From: Anoplopoma fimbria | Lineage: Eukaryota > Chordata > Actinopteri > Perciformes > Anoplopomatidae | Direction: 5' to 3' | DNA: 64,000 nt | NCBI RefSeq assembly: GCF_027596085.1 | Contig: NC_072458.1 | Location: forward strand, 4,362,639-4,426,638 | In this document: piece by piece, positions 14,638 to 25,144 of the stretch | Numbering within the stretch: the first letter of the stretch is position 1 | Layout: the number at the start of each line of letters is the position of its first letter | The notes under the pieces: generated by a model | What the model was told of the DNA's origin: nothing | What the model saw: only the letters and a program-made list of their open reading frames with translations | Databases searched by the model: none | Made by a program: the position numbers and the translations under genes

Positions 14638-17600
14638 GTAAATAGACTTGTCACTCGTCACATGAATTTTTAATTCATGGATGTTTTTTTTTTTAGTCCC
14701 AACAAAAAGACAGAAAAATGCGGACAAGGACCATGTGACAGACAACTGTCAGAAAAACCGCAAGATAACGGAGGAATGTGTGGAAACGACGAAATCTACC
14801 GACCTGAGTAAGACGACCCTGAAAAAGGCTTCTGTAGAAGTTGGTGCTGAAGTCACAGATACACACTGTCCAAAAAGGGGAGAAAATGCAAAAGAGGGAG
14901 ACGACAAAGAGACTCTGACATCAGGTGAAAAAAAATCTGAGAAAAGAAGAGAGGCGTTTTCAGTAACGAGTTCAGAGAAGATAAAGCAAAGTGAGACGTG
15001 CCAGGCGATAAAGGAGAAGATGGAAAAGCCTACAGCCAGAAAACCAAGTGGGGAGGCCACAGAAAACAACCAGACCAAGGACAAAAATGAGATTGGAAAA
15101 GAGAGGAACAAAAGCAGCAGAGATGTCTTGACACAGAAGAGGGACATCTCACATAAGGAAACCTGTCCTGTGGAGGATGTAAAGCAAGAAATGAGCCATG
15201 AAGGGCAGCGGCTCACCTTCAAAGAACCCCAAAACCTGCCGATTAGTGGTACAAAGGAGGTGACCACCACTGACGTTGGAGAAAGAAGAAAACCAAGTCA
15301 CGCGACAGCAAAGGACAAAGGTATGTAAATGTCACATTTCATTTTTTTGTGAAGATTTTTCTCAGTGTGTCTATAACGATGTCTTATTCTGTGGTTGGTG
15401 CAGGGTCGTCTAAGGTGGACCAGCAACAAGCAGATAAATTGTGGCGGTATGTCAAGAGGATGAGCCGAGAGCCTGTTGTTGGTCAGTGCCTTTTTTTTAA
15501 AAAAACATTTTACCTCGAAACACAAACGTTGTCAAATTTATATAAATTATTGGGTTGCTTCTTTTAAAATGTTTCTGGAGAGTTGGCTTTTTAACATGGC
15601 AATGAATGGAGGAAATCTGCACTTTAAGTTATCGTATTTTGTTTCTGCATAACATTTTACAAATTGTTTTGCATGTTCTTGAGCATCTGAACATGTATAG
15701 CCAGAAAAAGATTCATAACTAACTATTAATAGTGAACAATGCGTTTCTAGGCTTAGGTGCACTTTTCGAATGCAATTGTGATGAGCGTGACCCAATCTAC
15801 CTCTGTGAGTGCTGCTCCCTCAAGATCCCAGAGAAGAACATCATCAGCCATGTTACTGGAGTTGACCACCAGAAGATGTTTCTCATGGTGAGTAAATGTT
15901 AAAGTCCGTCTCATATGCCATGTGTACATAGTAAGAATTATTGGTCATTGTAATCCTTCCTTCCCGCCATACTGGCCATGAAGAGGAAAAACAGTCCTCA
16001 ATCTGAATTCAAAGTTTGCCAAATGTGAATATTGTATAAAGATGGACTTAATGTAGCCAAACATATCCTCTTTTAATACACAGTTTCACATTTTCTCCTA
16101 AATGTGGGTATATTTAAGGACATTGAAGTCTTCGTTTTACCACGTTCACAGGCCAGATACAAAATCAGGCCATGGGAGTAACGCATTACATGGAACGACG
16201 TTAAGTAATTAGAATACAACAGAAAGGTAACTATTCCTTTACAGTTAGAGAAAAAAAGACTTGGCGATCTATCCTCTTTGTAATCGTCTCAATCCAAAAG
16301 TTTAGATCTAGTAATTGACTAAAATGCACAAAATGTTTCCATCCAACAAAATATTCTGCTTCATTTTTAGGGTGATGACGTCGTAAAATGTGATGAAAGA
16401 TGACAGAATTTGAGCATGCTTCTTTTCTTGTCTTTATTTGCATATATGCTATAGAGGTTATCCAAAAGTAAAGGAAAGTAATCAGAATACATTAGAGCAC
16501 AGTATTCAAGTTTGATCTAGCTTGTATACCTTTGCTCTAAAGGATGAAGGTGTCATATGCTTATGTATAATCTGCTAAGAGACAGACTTTTTTAAAAAGA
16601 AGATGAAATGCTAGCTGAAAAGTTATGAGGGAAACTAAAAGGTCTTAACCTTTTTAAAGGTTTAAAGAGAAGTGAGGGTTAAAGCAACGTGACGAGTCTA
16701 TTTCCGTATATATATAGCCTGTAGTGGCAGACTCGCAGATCAAAGCAAAGATATTGTGTCAGGGGTAACAGGATAAACACAGAAAAAAAAAAAGATCAAA
16801 AACATTTAACATTTATTTCACAGGACATGCTGTTTGTGGCACAGTAGAGACATTTTTTACTTGACGTCAATAATATCATAGCTCATAACCACTACAACAC
16901 AACAGCTCACATTATTGTCAATATCATTACCCACCACAACTTTTTCTTCTGGTATGTAGTTTCTACCACATTCTGTACATATGCAGTACAAAAGATGTGT
17001 GTTTTTATAGTAGTAATGGCTTCCCATGTATGTTTCTGACATTAGGGCTTAAAGAAACTCCCAATTCCACCAGGGAGGCACCCGGGGAAGACAATCGGAC
17101 ACTTTGCTGCTTTGTTTGAACAAGAAAATGGATATGGAGAGGTTCAGGTTTGTTCTAATGGTCACTTCATGAACTAAGATTGAAACATTATTTTTGTTAT
17201 GCTGGTCCTGGATAATGTTGGAAAAACAAATGAGATAAAGACATCATTCAGTTATACATTTTACTAATTGTTGCTAATGTCTAATGTCCAGGTTGTTGAG
17301 CTGGATGAGGAGATTTACAATAGCCTCTCAAAACAAGACTTTGAGTCAGGTAAAAGTACATCCACTTTAATTTTGAGATTGTTTTGTATCTTTTTAGTAG
17401 TTTTGATTGAAGCTCATTTGATTCAATCAACCGGGGTATGACAAAGTCAGAACTTTTACTGTACTGTATTTCTTTGTGTATTTCTATCATCCACACAGTC
17501 ATACAGACTGTGAAAGCACTTCAGGATCAGAAGGACAGTGGACATGAACTCCCTTCAACCTCAGCTCAGTCCAGTTCCCCAACTGTGGACCCCTCAGTCA

Positions 17601-20600
17601 CCCTTCATGCTCAAAATGAGGTCTCTTTTATGAAGAACAACTACCAGGTCAGTCGTTTTGGCATCAACTAGGTTCATAAAATTCATTCAGAAGTCATACT
17701 ACATGCTAAGCTTATGAAAGGACAGGAAATGCAGCTTTTTGTTTTCTATGGCAGCTGAAAAATGAGCAGTCTGCTAAATATGGTTGTTTGATTTCCTTTA
17801 ATAGGTGGTAAAGATGGAGATGTATCATTCAGAAGACTCTGAGGCTCAGTCATCCTCAGTAACTACATCCATGTCTATAATGTCTGAAGCCACCTCCAAT
17901 ATTAGAAGAAGTGAGGAAAAAGTTGAAATAATTTCAAACACAACTGTGGGACCGTTAAAAATAGCAACCACCTCCAAAGAGGTGGGGAGATCCGACACTG
18001 AAGCAACTCCAGACTCTACTGTAACCACCCCCACCAAATCCATGACGGCCATCTCAAAGTTTACAACCAAATCTTCCAATTCTACTCCAGACACCACCCA
18101 AACGATAGCAGCTATCGCCAAACTTAAGGCCGCCACTTCTAGGTGTACTTCAGCTAACACAAAATCGAGAGAAACTGCCTTCAAAGGCACAGCAACTATC
18201 TCCATCTGCACTGCAACCACCTCCACCTCGAGTGCAACCATCTCAGGGACGACCTCCACCACAAAACCTGCAACATTGTCTAAAACAATGGAAAGCAGCA
18301 CTAGAGCTGCAGCTGAATTCAGAGCGGCTTCATATAAAGCCACCACCACCTCGAAAACAGAATCCACAGTGGCTTGTGATGCCGCATCCAGAACTGCACC
18401 TGGCTTCAAAACAGAAAACACATCCAAAAATTCTGAGAGTGCATCCAAAATAGTTGATGCATCTCAGATAATGGTGAAAGCTGTTGCAACTGCTAAAGTG
18501 ACTGAAACATCAGTTGAATGTGAAAATACTGGAGCCCCTGTTAAGACTGCACATATGAAGAATCCAGTGAGGTCAACTGCAGATGTTGCACCTAATACAC
18601 ATAAGAGTAAGGCAGCTGCAGCTCCCCTCCCAACCATGCCCAAAAATCCACCTGCAGAGCCATCACATATCTGGACAAGTGAAAAAACACTAAATGAAAA
18701 CTCTCCTGAAGTCGGTATGTATTAATATTTATGTGGAAAATCCCTCAGTAAGTCTGTTATCAATTGGTCTGTTTTTGATTTTAATTGGCGGCTTGCATTG
18801 TTTCTTTACTTTATAGGCTTAAACCAGCTGATTAAAGTGTCATGTGGACAAAGGAAGCAAGTCTACTGTCGGCTGTGTTCAGTCAGGTTGCTAAAGTCCG
18901 AACACACATCCAGCGCTACCCACCAGTTTAACTATGTGGTGTGTGTGTGCTTTATAAGTCTTGTTGTAGAAAATAAAGGAAGCCTGTAAAGCAAGGCAGT
19001 GTTACTGATGCTGATGTGTGCTTTTGATGTTCTTACCAGAAAATGAAGTACCCTCAATGGACTTGCAAGCTGCCAGAGCTGGAGAGCAAATTGCATGCGA
19101 TAGTGACCAACCTGGCTGAGGTTGAGAGAAATGTAGGATCCTTGAATTTCCCGGTGAGCTACTCAAGTCTCCTCGCACATTGAAAATGACCCAAAATTTG
19201 CAGTCAATGTGTGGTTGTTAATCTGCTTTAACGTTGTGATGCAGTATGTACAAAAATGACATGTACATGAGAGCATACATCAGTAAAGTAAGATGTCACA
19301 GACTTGACAAATGTATTCAACCAAGTAGCTTGGTATGGTTTTTAATTACCATTGTTCGTTTCTTTCTGCTAGACAGTGAGAGTGACGATGGATGTCTACA
19401 AAGAGCTCGCTGATCTCTCAGCAGAAAAAGGTAAAGATATCCTAATAACTACCTGAAATTCAAATTCTATGTGACTTATATACTTATTGATCCTGTGAAA
19501 ATTATAAACCAACCAACTCAGATATTTGATTAATTCCATCTTCACAGTTCGATAAATGGGTGCTCATTCACTTGTACTGCTCGACAGTTGTATTTGTCTG
19601 CTTGTATTGTTTGTATTTATTGTTGAAACAAAGGTCATGCTGTCCACTTGGTCATGTTCCTCTTGAAAAATAGTTTTTTTTATCTGAATGAGAGGCTTGC
19701 CTGGTTAAATAAAGGATATTAATGCTCTCTCTTTACTTTCAGCTTTAGAAAGACTGAAAGCAATGCTGGCAAAAGGCTTGGGGGTCTCATCCCCCTCCAC
19801 AGCCAATCCTGTAGAAGTTTTCAAACCCCAAGTTCCCGGTGCCAGTCAATGTGAAGCTTCAAGCACAGACGATGGTAAATTCATGTGTCCTTTCTAGGCA
19901 CCATGTTTTAAATTGGAAGGTTGCATGCACATACCTGAATGAGCAGAGGTATTTTCTATGTTGTCATTTTTGCTAACTTGAGAAACTCATGATGTGTCAT
20001 TGTGATGTTAATTAGAAGACCTGTGAACGAGGCACAAGAGTATGGAATTACATCATACCCGTTACTCTTGTCTCTTAGGGATGTACATGCCACAGAATAA
20101 AGGACTTTTTCCAGATAGCCAATCAGAGCAGGAGAACAAACATCTGCGCCAGTCACAATTGGTCCAGATCCCAGAGAGATCTGTCATGAAATATTGATTC
20201 TCATAAAAGTCACAATTCTTATTTCAGCAATTGAATCCAGTTCAAAAGATGAAGGATCCTTTGCTGTGGGCTGGTTCGACAGAGCTCAGAGCGTGGAGAG
20301 TTCAGAGCCTGAAGCCAATGACCAGATTCTACACCAGCAGGATTCATGTTCGATCTTGAATAAAAATGAGCCCATCGCAAATCCTTCAATTCAAGACACA
20401 AGCGTTGCAGGTACGTCTGTTGTGTGTCGTACACATTCACCAACAGAAAATCTCTCTCTCTCGGTGGGTGGGTGGGTGTATATTTACAGCTGGACTCACA
20501 GTGGATGGCTCTTCAATATCAATATTTTTGTCAATTTAATCCTCTTTTACATGTGTGCTATTTTTGTATTGTTATTGTGTGGAAGGATCTGAGTGCAGAC

Positions 20601-23600
20601 ATTTAAATATGCAATATCTCATTTTGTTAGTCCTTGCAATGTTCTTATTGTTGGTATAATTTCCTCTGCATCAACACTCATTTAAACAAATACACAATAT
20701 CTTTCATTGTTACCTCCCATCAGCCAAAATTGAGAAACCTAAGGGTTGTGCGCCTCCTCTTGCCACTGACGCCCAAACTCCTGATGGATGCAAAGAGACT
20801 CCCGAGTGGAGACAACGGCAGGAGAGAAGTCACCCAGAGCTACAGGACACAAGCAGGGTGTTGGAAGGCTCTCAGAAAACATCGCCTGTAACAGTCTTCA
20901 ACCCGGATCAGCTCTCTTCTGCTGCTACAGTGAATACAGAACCGCAGAACCAACCAAGACCCAGCCAGAGCACAGAACATGTGTCAAAACACTCAGACTC
21001 ACTTCCAATGATTTTGATAGGTAGGGGTTAAGCATTTATGAATGTGTTTTTTTGCCATTTAGTAAACTCACAATGTTGGCCAGTAGCAGCTCTACAAGTA
21101 GCCGGGTTACTGTTAAACTACATTTCTCAGTAGCGTGGTGGTAGCATCACCATTTTCTGAATCAAATAGCTTTCAGTGCCTTAGCTCACAGCTTTTCTTT
21201 TCTTAGTTGACTGAAATAAAACAGCTAAGGATCAGACAGTAAGTGACCCGACGACGTGTATGTGTAGCCGACAGAAGCACGTCCATATGACGCTGATGTC
21301 ACGTACCAATACTTGGGCTGATGCCTACAACGTCTCTGCTGCAATAATGCTGGAAAACAGATGGCAAGCTTGTGTTTACTTGATGAAAAGGTGTCAGAGA
21401 ATGAGGACGGAAAGGAATTAAGTTGCCACATACAGCCATACACACACTATATATTTTTTTATTACCGTATATCAATATGCTACAGACAGTTTTGTACACT
21501 GTATTTGTACAAGGCTGATGGATATTGCTATGTATTTAAGGTGCATGCTTGTCCTTGGATGTTAGAATTGAGTGTGCATTGATAGTTGAATATACATTAT
21601 ATTCATGTTATTTATATTAATTATATCATTTAGTTTATGTATATTTGTATATTAATAGCATTTACTTGGAATGAAGTTGCTTCAATTAAATTGTTGTATG
21701 GTTTTCTCAGGGGAAAGCACAAAGGGCTGCAGTCATTTGTCCAGATACTTGGAGGTGACGGGACAAGACCGCGAACCAATCATAGGTGGGTTTGTCCATC
21801 CTTACACAGCAAACCCTTTTCACTTGAATTATTTCATTTCTTTTTACAAAAGTATACAACATGTTAAAGATGAAGTTTCGTCACCAGGTATAGGCTTCGT
21901 GTGGGAGTGTCGAGGGCCGTCCAGGCCGTCCAGGAACCCATTCTTCCTGTGTGAGAGCTGCAGGGTGATGCTCTCCCATAGTGAGATCTGTAAACACATG
22001 GTCAGCGATGACCACCAGTTAAACTTCATAGTGAGTATTGTCTCAATAATGCATTAAGAACCCTTTAAAAAAGTATTCAACATTCGTTCCCACATTTTTG
22101 CGTGTGTTTCAGATGAGTCAGTACCCTGAATATCTATACTTCTGGCCGGAAAGCTTTCTGTGCCAATATGTGCCAGGTATGTATCTGGAGCCATGGATGA
22201 AATTGGAACTTCTAAAGGGCATCGCCCAGATGGTGTCAGAAGGAGAGCGTTACTACAAGACGGATGCGCAGGTAAACTGCTAGAACCATGTATCAAGCAT
22301 GTTTTGTCCAAGAAGTAATTTGGACAAGATGTGGTTATTGATGTATTCAAACATATTGTTGTCTTTTTGCTAATCATTGAAATAAATTGTTTAATTTATG
22401 GTTGACTTGATATGTTTAAGATTTCACAGTTAAAGTAGCAAAACACAATCCACTCCTCCCTACTTTAGCGTTTCCAAATGGTAATATTGTTGCCGCTGTC
22501 GCAGACAACCCAATAGCTTCCCTTTTTCTTTAGAACATACCAATAGCAAAAAATTTAGCAACATATTTAGACCATCAGGGAATAAACAAGAAATATAGTC
22601 AAATATCATATTTTGTAATTAATTCCTAATGCTGCTCAGAGTTTTCGCAGTCTACGTCTCTTCTGCCAACAGCATAAAGTCTCTCCCTCTCCTCTTGCAC
22701 ACAGCCAGTCTTTAAAATGCTGCGACAGACACAACCACTAAGCGTTATGCAAACAAATGCGCTTTTACGTCGCTAATATTTTTTTACGAAGCTGAAATGC
22801 AAAGGACACACTGCTATTTGTCTTACACAATTACTTTGCGTGTTACACTGTCCTATCTTTCCGCTCCTGTGGATAGTTACCGAAAATAACTTATATTGAC
22901 TAGCACTATTCTCTTCCTGTTTTGGTTTCTCGATGGTTGATTCACTTCCTTTGTGCCATAAATCAAATGTCCATTTTTCAGGTAGATCATACCAGGTGGC
23001 AGACAGAATTGAATAATGAAAACCGTTTACTACATCATAATAAATCAAAGCAAAAAACTTGTACATATTGGAAATACACATCCATTTTGCTAATTGTTGC
23101 TCTGTTTGTGTCTTCTCTCACAAAGATTATTCTGCTGCAACTGGAGTTGTATGAATGTATTCGGACTGCACCGTTCAGTGAAGGTAACATTTAGCAAAGT
23201 CTACAGTGTGTGGTTCATGGAGGTGTACAGTATTTGGTATCAACTGTGCAATTTGCTTTTTGTAGCTTTAAAAATTGTTAAAAACATCAAGAAAGAGCAT
23301 AAACTGAGCGTCTCCTGTCAACCCACCTGTACTCCACAACAGAAGGGTGAGTCCCATTAGCCCAGTTCCAGGGTAATTTGTTTCTTGTTCTTATACACCG
23401 CTTAGCTTAAGTGACTATTACAGGCATATTATGTGTAAGAGCCATGCGTTTTGGTTTCAGCTGCATGACTCAAACCATGTCAGTGTCTTCCAGAGATCCA
23501 CGCCTTCCAACCAGGAAAAGAGCAGCTGTTGAATCTATTGAAACATTGATCAGATCTTGCACCAATAACCCCACCCTCAAGGATCCCTTGCCAGCCAAAT

Positions 23601-24672
23601 ACAAACCCACATACAATGAGCTGCAGCCTATCGTCCAAGCAACCCCAGAATCAGTCACTGAGTACACCTCTGTCAACCCTGCTGCAACGTCCGTCCCCCT
23701 GTTTCCTCAGGACAAAGACACAAGACCTGGATCTGACAAACAAGACATACCTGTAGTGGACAGGACAAAGTTTGCTCACCTAATGGCTCTAGTGAGAGAG
23801 AGGAAGTCTGCACTAAATACGTCCATTTGCACGTCCGCTCCAGGTAATGGTGAGACTTCTACCTCCTGCGCTTACAGTTCATCCGAAAGTGGGATGAAAA
23901 GTAGATTGGATCAAAAGTCTGTGCAAACTACATCTAAAATTACCAAAAACGGAAGGGATTTAAATTTGAAAATGGTTAAAGTGACACAAATTCCAACCAC
24001 CGCTTGCGCATTGGAGGAGAAGTTAAACTCATCTCTTGAAGCCAAAGCAGTCGGAACCATGTTACCTTATGCCAGCACTGCTGACCCCAGTGACCCACAA
24101 CATCAGAGAAGTATAGATGCTCAGACCACCTTTGGAAACACAAGCCAGTCCAACCCTAGCCGGATTAACCGTGTAGTCACCAACAGTAACCCAGGTCACA
24201 TACCACAGCCACGAGATAACACGGAGAAGGACAGCACTGGGCCCCATCAGTTGCCCATTAACGCCATTGTAACTGTCAGGGCAAACCAGCCCAACCAGCA
24301 GTTGATAGGTGGCAGTAATGAAGAGGACCTCACTGAGGGGAACAGGGGAAATTCGGTCACTCACAGTTTCTCCTCCGTTGCAGAAATAAGCCCCAGTGAC
24401 ACTTCAGGAGGATATGGTCAGTACAACCATATGACTTATGTCACCAATGGACAGTCGGGTTATTTTTCTTCTGAAGCTGTTGGAAATTACACAACAGCAG
24501 GCGACCTTCCTGTACACATTGGGAGTTCATATCAATGTGAAGGGTTTCCTACAGGGGGGCTCTACTACCTGAGACAGAGTCACCTGGAGCAGGAAGAAAA
24601 CCGCCAAAGTCTACAATCATTCGGACACAGTTCAGAAACTCCACTGACCCCAGATTGGATGAGGCCGGGAAT

Positions 24673-24746
<74 letters not shown>

Positions 24747-24994
24747 TTTTCGATTACGATTACAGAATTGGTCTAATGCAGAACAGCAACAACATGACAA
24801 CACAGAACGTTCCTCATGTTTCCCTCAACCCGCCAGGTATTTACCATCCTCCTGCAGCAAACACAGAAGTCATTTACTATCCTCCTGCCGCCAACACTCA
24901 AGTCATGTCCCAGGCATCTGCAAACTCCTATTTTGCTTCTGGCGAAGAGTTTTTAACTGTAGCTCCCTCTATGATCAATAGCACTCCTCCATGA
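992..24994 (+). CDS. large modular matrin/U1-type zinc-finger protein, 5'-partial (45 exons)
   Basis: Forty-five exons joined in compatible phases give 7008 nt, exactly 2336 codons including the TGA at 24992-24994; the start codon is not in the window. Seven fingers have the form C-x2-C-x11-H-x5-H (one has x8), each followed by an aliphatic/aromatic pair and, a few residues into the next exon, a conserved Pro (as in KAWHP, SFHP, QYP). An eighth, divergent finger has x12 spacing. Between fingers lie a 58-nt exon, often an 81-nt exon, and a linker exon ending in a motif like EPIIG just before the next finger. Such fingers belong to the matrin/U1 C2H2 class, usually nucleic-acid binding in nuclear proteins; that role here is inference. 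Two linkers are very long: Lys/Glu-rich (14697-15320) and Ser/Thr/Ala-rich (17805-18714). I do not recognise the gene by name. It could be two adjacent genes divided between 7414 and 8055, although the splice phases allow one message. Confidence 0.8.
2634..3138 (-). mobile_element. solo LTR with 5-bp target-site duplication
   Basis: A 505-bp unit begins TG and ends CA and is flanked on both sides by ACGAT (2629-2633 and 3139-3143). On the minus strand it has LTR order: a TATAAAA-like box near 2795, then a polyadenylation-like AT stretch near 2690, then a terminus CTTCCACCACA. No internal retroviral genes are present, so it is a solo LTR, lying in the intron between 2220 and 3216 of the large finger gene. 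Confidence 0.8.
3216..5388 (+). CDS. large finger gene, module 1 (finger 1 and linker)
   Basis: Exons are 3216-3343 (finger), 3421-3537, 4688-4745 (58 nt), 4832-4879 and 5320-5388. The finger reads YLCHVCEEKRPSDKILYH then five residues and a second His. The following exon begins SHTNPNAL, carrying the conserved Pro. The 58-nt exon (LLDLPGHLLKKLETSTYSE) aligns with the 58-nt exons of other modules. The last exon ends in REHRLL plus a split Gly codon, leading into finger 2. Confidence 0.75.
4195..4480. repeat. dispersed repeat resembling a common teleost intronic repeat
   Basis: The stretch with TGTCAATCAAAGTAATCCCGCC, GACCATAAACTAATTTAT, GAGAAGTAGTGTCATTTTCT and GAGGAGTCGCCC resembles a repeat I recall in many fish introns. 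The class is uncertain and no terminal repeats were defined. Confidence 0.4.
6005..7414 (+). CDS. large finger gene, module 2 (finger 2)
   Basis: Exons are 6005-6144 (finger), 6943-7074, 7163-7220 (58 nt) and 7334-7414 (81 nt). The finger begins GMQHLVEC and contains YLCTLC, eleven residues, then H-x5-H. The next exon starts KAWHPSTL, the clearest example of the post-finger motif and nearly identical to KAWHPHLV in the gene at 32373. The 81-nt exon recurs at 13168-13248 and 23266-23346. Confidence 0.8.
7620..7860. repeat. degraded hAT-type repeat (TACTTTTACTT-rich)
   Basis: Contains CCAGCTGTTGATCTCACCCC, GGCCCATTCTGTATAATGAG, then TACTTTACTTTAATACTTTTG and GCAGGACTTTTACTTGTAATGGAGTA. The same order of motifs appears in shorter form at 29160-29310, so this is a dispersed family, probably hAT-related by its resemblance to fish elements of this kind. 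Confidence 0.5.
8055..9001 (+). CDS. large finger gene, internal copy of the family's N-terminal finger exons
   Basis: Exons are 8055-8089, 8243-8311 (69 nt), 8414-8438 (25 nt), 8545-8568 (24 nt) and 8933-9001 (69 nt). The first two encode a divergent finger, RCQ-NC split by a phase-0 intron between the second and third residues after the first Cys, then x12-H-x5-H. The same split, the same x12 spacing and the same 69-nt plus 25-nt exon pair start the gene at 48614. This looks like a former gene start now embedded in a longer message. The final exon ends QPLV plus a split Gly codon, leading into finger 3. Confidence 0.7.
9097..10498 (+). CDS. large finger gene, module 3 (finger 3)
   Basis: Exons are 9097-9236 (finger), 9694-9810, 10029-10086 (58 nt), 10301-10345 and 10442-10498. 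The finger contains YVCFACQDCFTESFLRQH and the second His after five more residues. The next exon starts LYQNPWRL with the conserved Pro. The acceptor of the finger exon sits directly after a (GTTT)n run. The last exon ends ERFPLL plus a split Gly codon, again leading into a finger. Confidence 0.75.
10586..15481 (+). CDS. large finger gene, module 4 (finger 4) with Lys/Glu-rich linker
   Basis: Exons are 10586-10731 (finger), 12829-12930, 13030-13078 (49 nt), 13168-13248 (81 nt), 14697-15320 (624 nt) and 15404-15481. The finger contains FLCLLCKRKLSEDECYAH. The exon after it (DSFHPGSL) is 2.1 kb away because retroelement-like DNA fills the intron. The 58-nt exon is here 49 nt, a three-codon loss that keeps phase. 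The 624-nt exon encodes a highly charged, Lys/Glu/Thr-rich, probably disordered segment. The last exon ends SREPVV plus a split Gly codon. Confidence 0.75.
10806..11982. other. intron DNA with retroelement-like character, not resolved
   Basis: Between finger 4 and its next exon lies extra DNA with features of an old insertion. A hairpin with 8-bp arms (CACTGTCG/CGACAGTG) lies near 10978-11003. Seen on the minus strand there is a TATATAAGG box near 11165, and AATAAA on the minus strand near 11064. GGCCCCTTCG-like units repeat at 11238-11280. The open frames are short. I cannot assign element boundaries. Confidence 0.35.
11983..12355 (+). mobile_element. putative LTR, 5' border uncertain
   Basis: The right part reads like an LTR on the + strand: CTATATAGCC near 12163 as a TATA box, AATAAA near 12251, and a terminus CTTCCACCACA at 12345-12355 that is identical to the terminus of the solo LTR at 2634-3138 read on its own strand. 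ATAG follows the end. ATAG also precedes TGTAATGG at 11983, giving a possible 4-bp duplication, but ATAG precedes TGTACATG at 11173 as well, so the left border is not settled. Confidence 0.5.
14571..14661 (+). repeat. left copy of an inverted repeat pair flanking exons of the finger gene, with TA microsatellite
   Basis: CTGCGAGTCTGCCACAACAG then GCTATATA, a TA microsatellite at about 14594-14635, then ACGTAAATAGACT and CGTCA. The inverse of this series occurs at 16688-16738 with a shorter TA run. Confidence 0.75.
15751..18714 (+). CDS. large finger gene, module 5 (finger 5) with Ser/Thr/Ala-rich linker
   Basis: Exons are 15751-15887 (finger), 17046-17147, 17292-17349 (58 nt), 17499-17647 and 17805-18714 (910 nt). 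The finger contains YLCECCSLKIPEKNIISH with the second His after five residues. The 910-nt exon encodes about 303 residues built almost entirely of Ser, Thr, Ala, Lys and Val with no obvious fold, and its codons repeat ACC, TCC and GCA motifs. It ends in phase 1 (SPEV plus a split Gly codon) and leads into the next finger. Confidence 0.8.
16688..16738 (-). repeat. right copy of the inverted repeat pair
   Basis: Read on the minus strand: CTGCGAGTCTGCCACTACAG, GCTATATATATACGGAAATAGACT, CGTCAC. It matches the copy at 14571 with one mismatch over the first 32 bases. The pair encloses exons 14697-15320, 15404-15481 and 15751-15887 of the large finger gene. Confidence 0.75.
18817..21785 (+). CDS. 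large finger gene, module 6 (short finger 6) and linkers
   Basis: Exons are 18817-18938 (finger), 19040-19153, 19373-19430 (58 nt), 19743-19874, 20228-20410, 20724-21020 and 21711-21785. The finger reads VYCRLCSVRLLKSEH then x5-H, so it has only eight residues between the second Cys and first His where the others have eleven; this may weaken or change it. The post-finger exon has KMKYPQW. The donor at 18939 is the start of a short GT run. The last exon ends DREPII plus a split Gly codon. Confidence 0.78.
21888..24994 (+). CDS. large finger gene, module 7 (last finger) and polyQ terminal exon
   Basis: Exons are 21888-22030 (finger), 22113-22271, 23126-23183 (58 nt), 23266-23346 (81 nt) and 23424-24994 (1571 nt with the stop). 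The finger contains FLCESCRVMLSHSEICKH. For the terminal exon the acceptor after 23423 keeps the phase; the stronger-looking acceptor after 23460 would put a stop within three codons, so I rejected it. The terminal exon encodes 523 residues rich in Ser, Thr, Asn, Gln and Pro, with a run of 24 Gln and then Tyr/Pro/Ala repeats (two copies of YHPPAANTE-like sequence). Confidence 0.8.
24674..24745 (+). repeat. pure CAG microsatellite, 24 units, coding polyglutamine
   Basis: Uninterrupted CAG repeats within the terminal exon of the large finger gene, read in the Gln frame directly after MRPGM and before FFDYDYR. No CAA codons interrupt the run, so length variation between individuals is likely. 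Confidence 0.97.
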
Positions 24995-25144
24995 AACTAC
25001 CTGATTATCTATGTAAATAACAAGACCAAGCTATTTCTGCAGTACACCTGTTAAAAACTGCTCTGTTTGTCTAGTAGACATGATTAAGTTTAGATATGTG
25101 GAGTCATCAAATTGTGTGTGCGTGCGTGTGTGTGTGTCATTTTA

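Noticed and set aside
14749..15270. 173-codon open frame on the minus strand
   Set aside because: It is the antisense shadow of the Lys/Glu-rich exon 14697-15320. AAA/GAA codons read as TTT/TTC on the other strand, giving a false Phe/Ser/Leu-rich protein.
17846..18448. 200-codon open frame on the minus strand
   Set aside because: Antisense of the Ser/Thr/Ala-rich exon. The Val/Leu/Glu-rich composition follows from the codon bias opposite; there is no splice or start support.
23461..23530. Acceptor after 23460 (TTTCAG) for the last exon of the large gene
   Set aside because: With the phase-1 preceding exon it reaches a stop within three codons; the acceptor after 23423 keeps the 523-codon frame.
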